Assembly (NCBI GenBank): GCA_002067745.1
Contig: MVRU01000026.1
Span: 1-33,012 of the forward strand
Reading direction: 5' to 3'
DNA: 33,012 nt
Source: Syntrophus sp. PtaU1.Bin005
GTDB lineage: Bacteria > Desulfobacterota > Syntrophia > Syntrophales > Syntrophaceae
Below the pieces are notes generated by a model. The model worked only from the letters and a program-made list of their open reading frames with translations. It searched no databases and was not told the origin of the DNA. Shown piece after piece: positions 32,805 to 33,012 of the stretch (its first letter is position 1; every line of letters begins with the position of its first letter). A program made the translations under genes and the position numbers.

Positions 32805-33012
32805 CTATTGCAGCGGAAAATCATAAACCTCATCTTCCGTGAAAACTGAATGATCCGGCACATTGTCCAGAAAAAATTGAATTTTTTCCGCGTCCGCCGC
32901 CGGTAACAGCTTCATTGACTCAAGCTCGGCAAGCGCCTGACGGCAATAATCGACGGCACCCAAGACCGACGCCACATTGCTTGAACGGTAGATTTCCTGC
33001 TTGTTGTTAAGC
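32805..33012 (-). CDS. Unknown protein, 5' end beyond the window
   Basis: On the minus strand an open frame enters at 33011 and ends at a TAG at 32805-32807. The visible 68 residues are mostly helical and acidic (YRSSNVASVLGAVDYCRQAL, then AADAEKIQFFLDNVPDH and a tail EDEVYDFPLQ). Codon use is regular and no start is seen, so it continues to the right. I recognise no family. It precedes the 81-aa gene on the same strand with a 140-bp gap and is likely part of the same phage-like unit. Confidence 0.6.
   Translation of the reverse strand, partial: LNNKQEIYRSSNVASVLGAVDYCRQALAELESMKLLPAADAEKIQFFLDNVPDHSVFTEDEVYDFPLQ

Overview
The window is a bacterial chromosome segment of roughly 50% GC carrying a large anti-phage defence island. 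A complete 70-type (bacterial) tRNA pair, Shine-Dalgarno-preceded genes and fatty-acid/peptidase genes fit a Gram-negative host, perhaps Desulfobacterota, but the sequence alone does not fix the taxon. No integrase, transposase or CRISPR array is visible.

Layout. (1) 1-2.92 kb, plus strand: eroded chromosomal or accessory DNA. It holds a pair of IS-like repeats, a frameshifted YafQ-type toxin gene, an M28 peptidase gene with an in-frame stop, an unknown 251-aa protein, and an acyl-CoA synthetase cut off after about 208 residues. (2) 2.92-7.45 kb, plus strand: a mobile-element module. Its genes are a protein with a C-terminal domain of unknown function, a small unknown protein, a primase-like protein, a RepA/AAA_25-like helicase and a zinc-ribbon protein of the MGGWGSGR type. 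Operator-like repeats lie before the replication genes and an origin-like repeat/hairpin block lies after them. (3) 7.5-31.2 kb, minus strand: one long, mostly overlapping operon that reads brxA-brxB-brxC-[DUF4062/ATPase-like]-pglX-[HEPN protein]-[DUF262/DUF1524 nuclease]-pglZ-brxL-[mini HARE-HTH]-[UvrD-like helicase]-[DarT]-[ADP-ribosylglycohydrolase::VOC], with the relic of a second ADP-ribosylglycohydrolase at the tail. (4) 31.2-33.0 kb: AT-rich spacer, divergent tRNA-Ala(GGC) and tRNA-Leu(CAA) with back-to-back promoters, several terminators, and two small phage-like minus-strand genes, one running off the end.

How it may work. The six type 1 BREX core genes (brxA, brxB, brxC, pglX, pglZ, brxL) are all present and look intact. 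PglX would mark host DNA and the rest would block unmodified phage. Between the core genes sit a BrxU/GmrSD-like nuclease, aimed at modified DNA in characterised relatives, and a 1080-aa HEPN-domain protein, forming a two-gene cassette with 4-bp overlaps. At the 3' end a DarT-type ADP-ribosyltransferase is coupled by overlap to an ADP-ribosylglycohydrolase fused to a VOC (glyoxalase-fold) domain, and to an SF1 helicase. In known DarTG systems the antitoxin is a macrodomain protein; here an unrelated hydrolase fold occupies the antitoxin position. This tail is the best candidate for an undescribed system. All functional links between the modules are inferred from gene order, overlaps and family knowledge.
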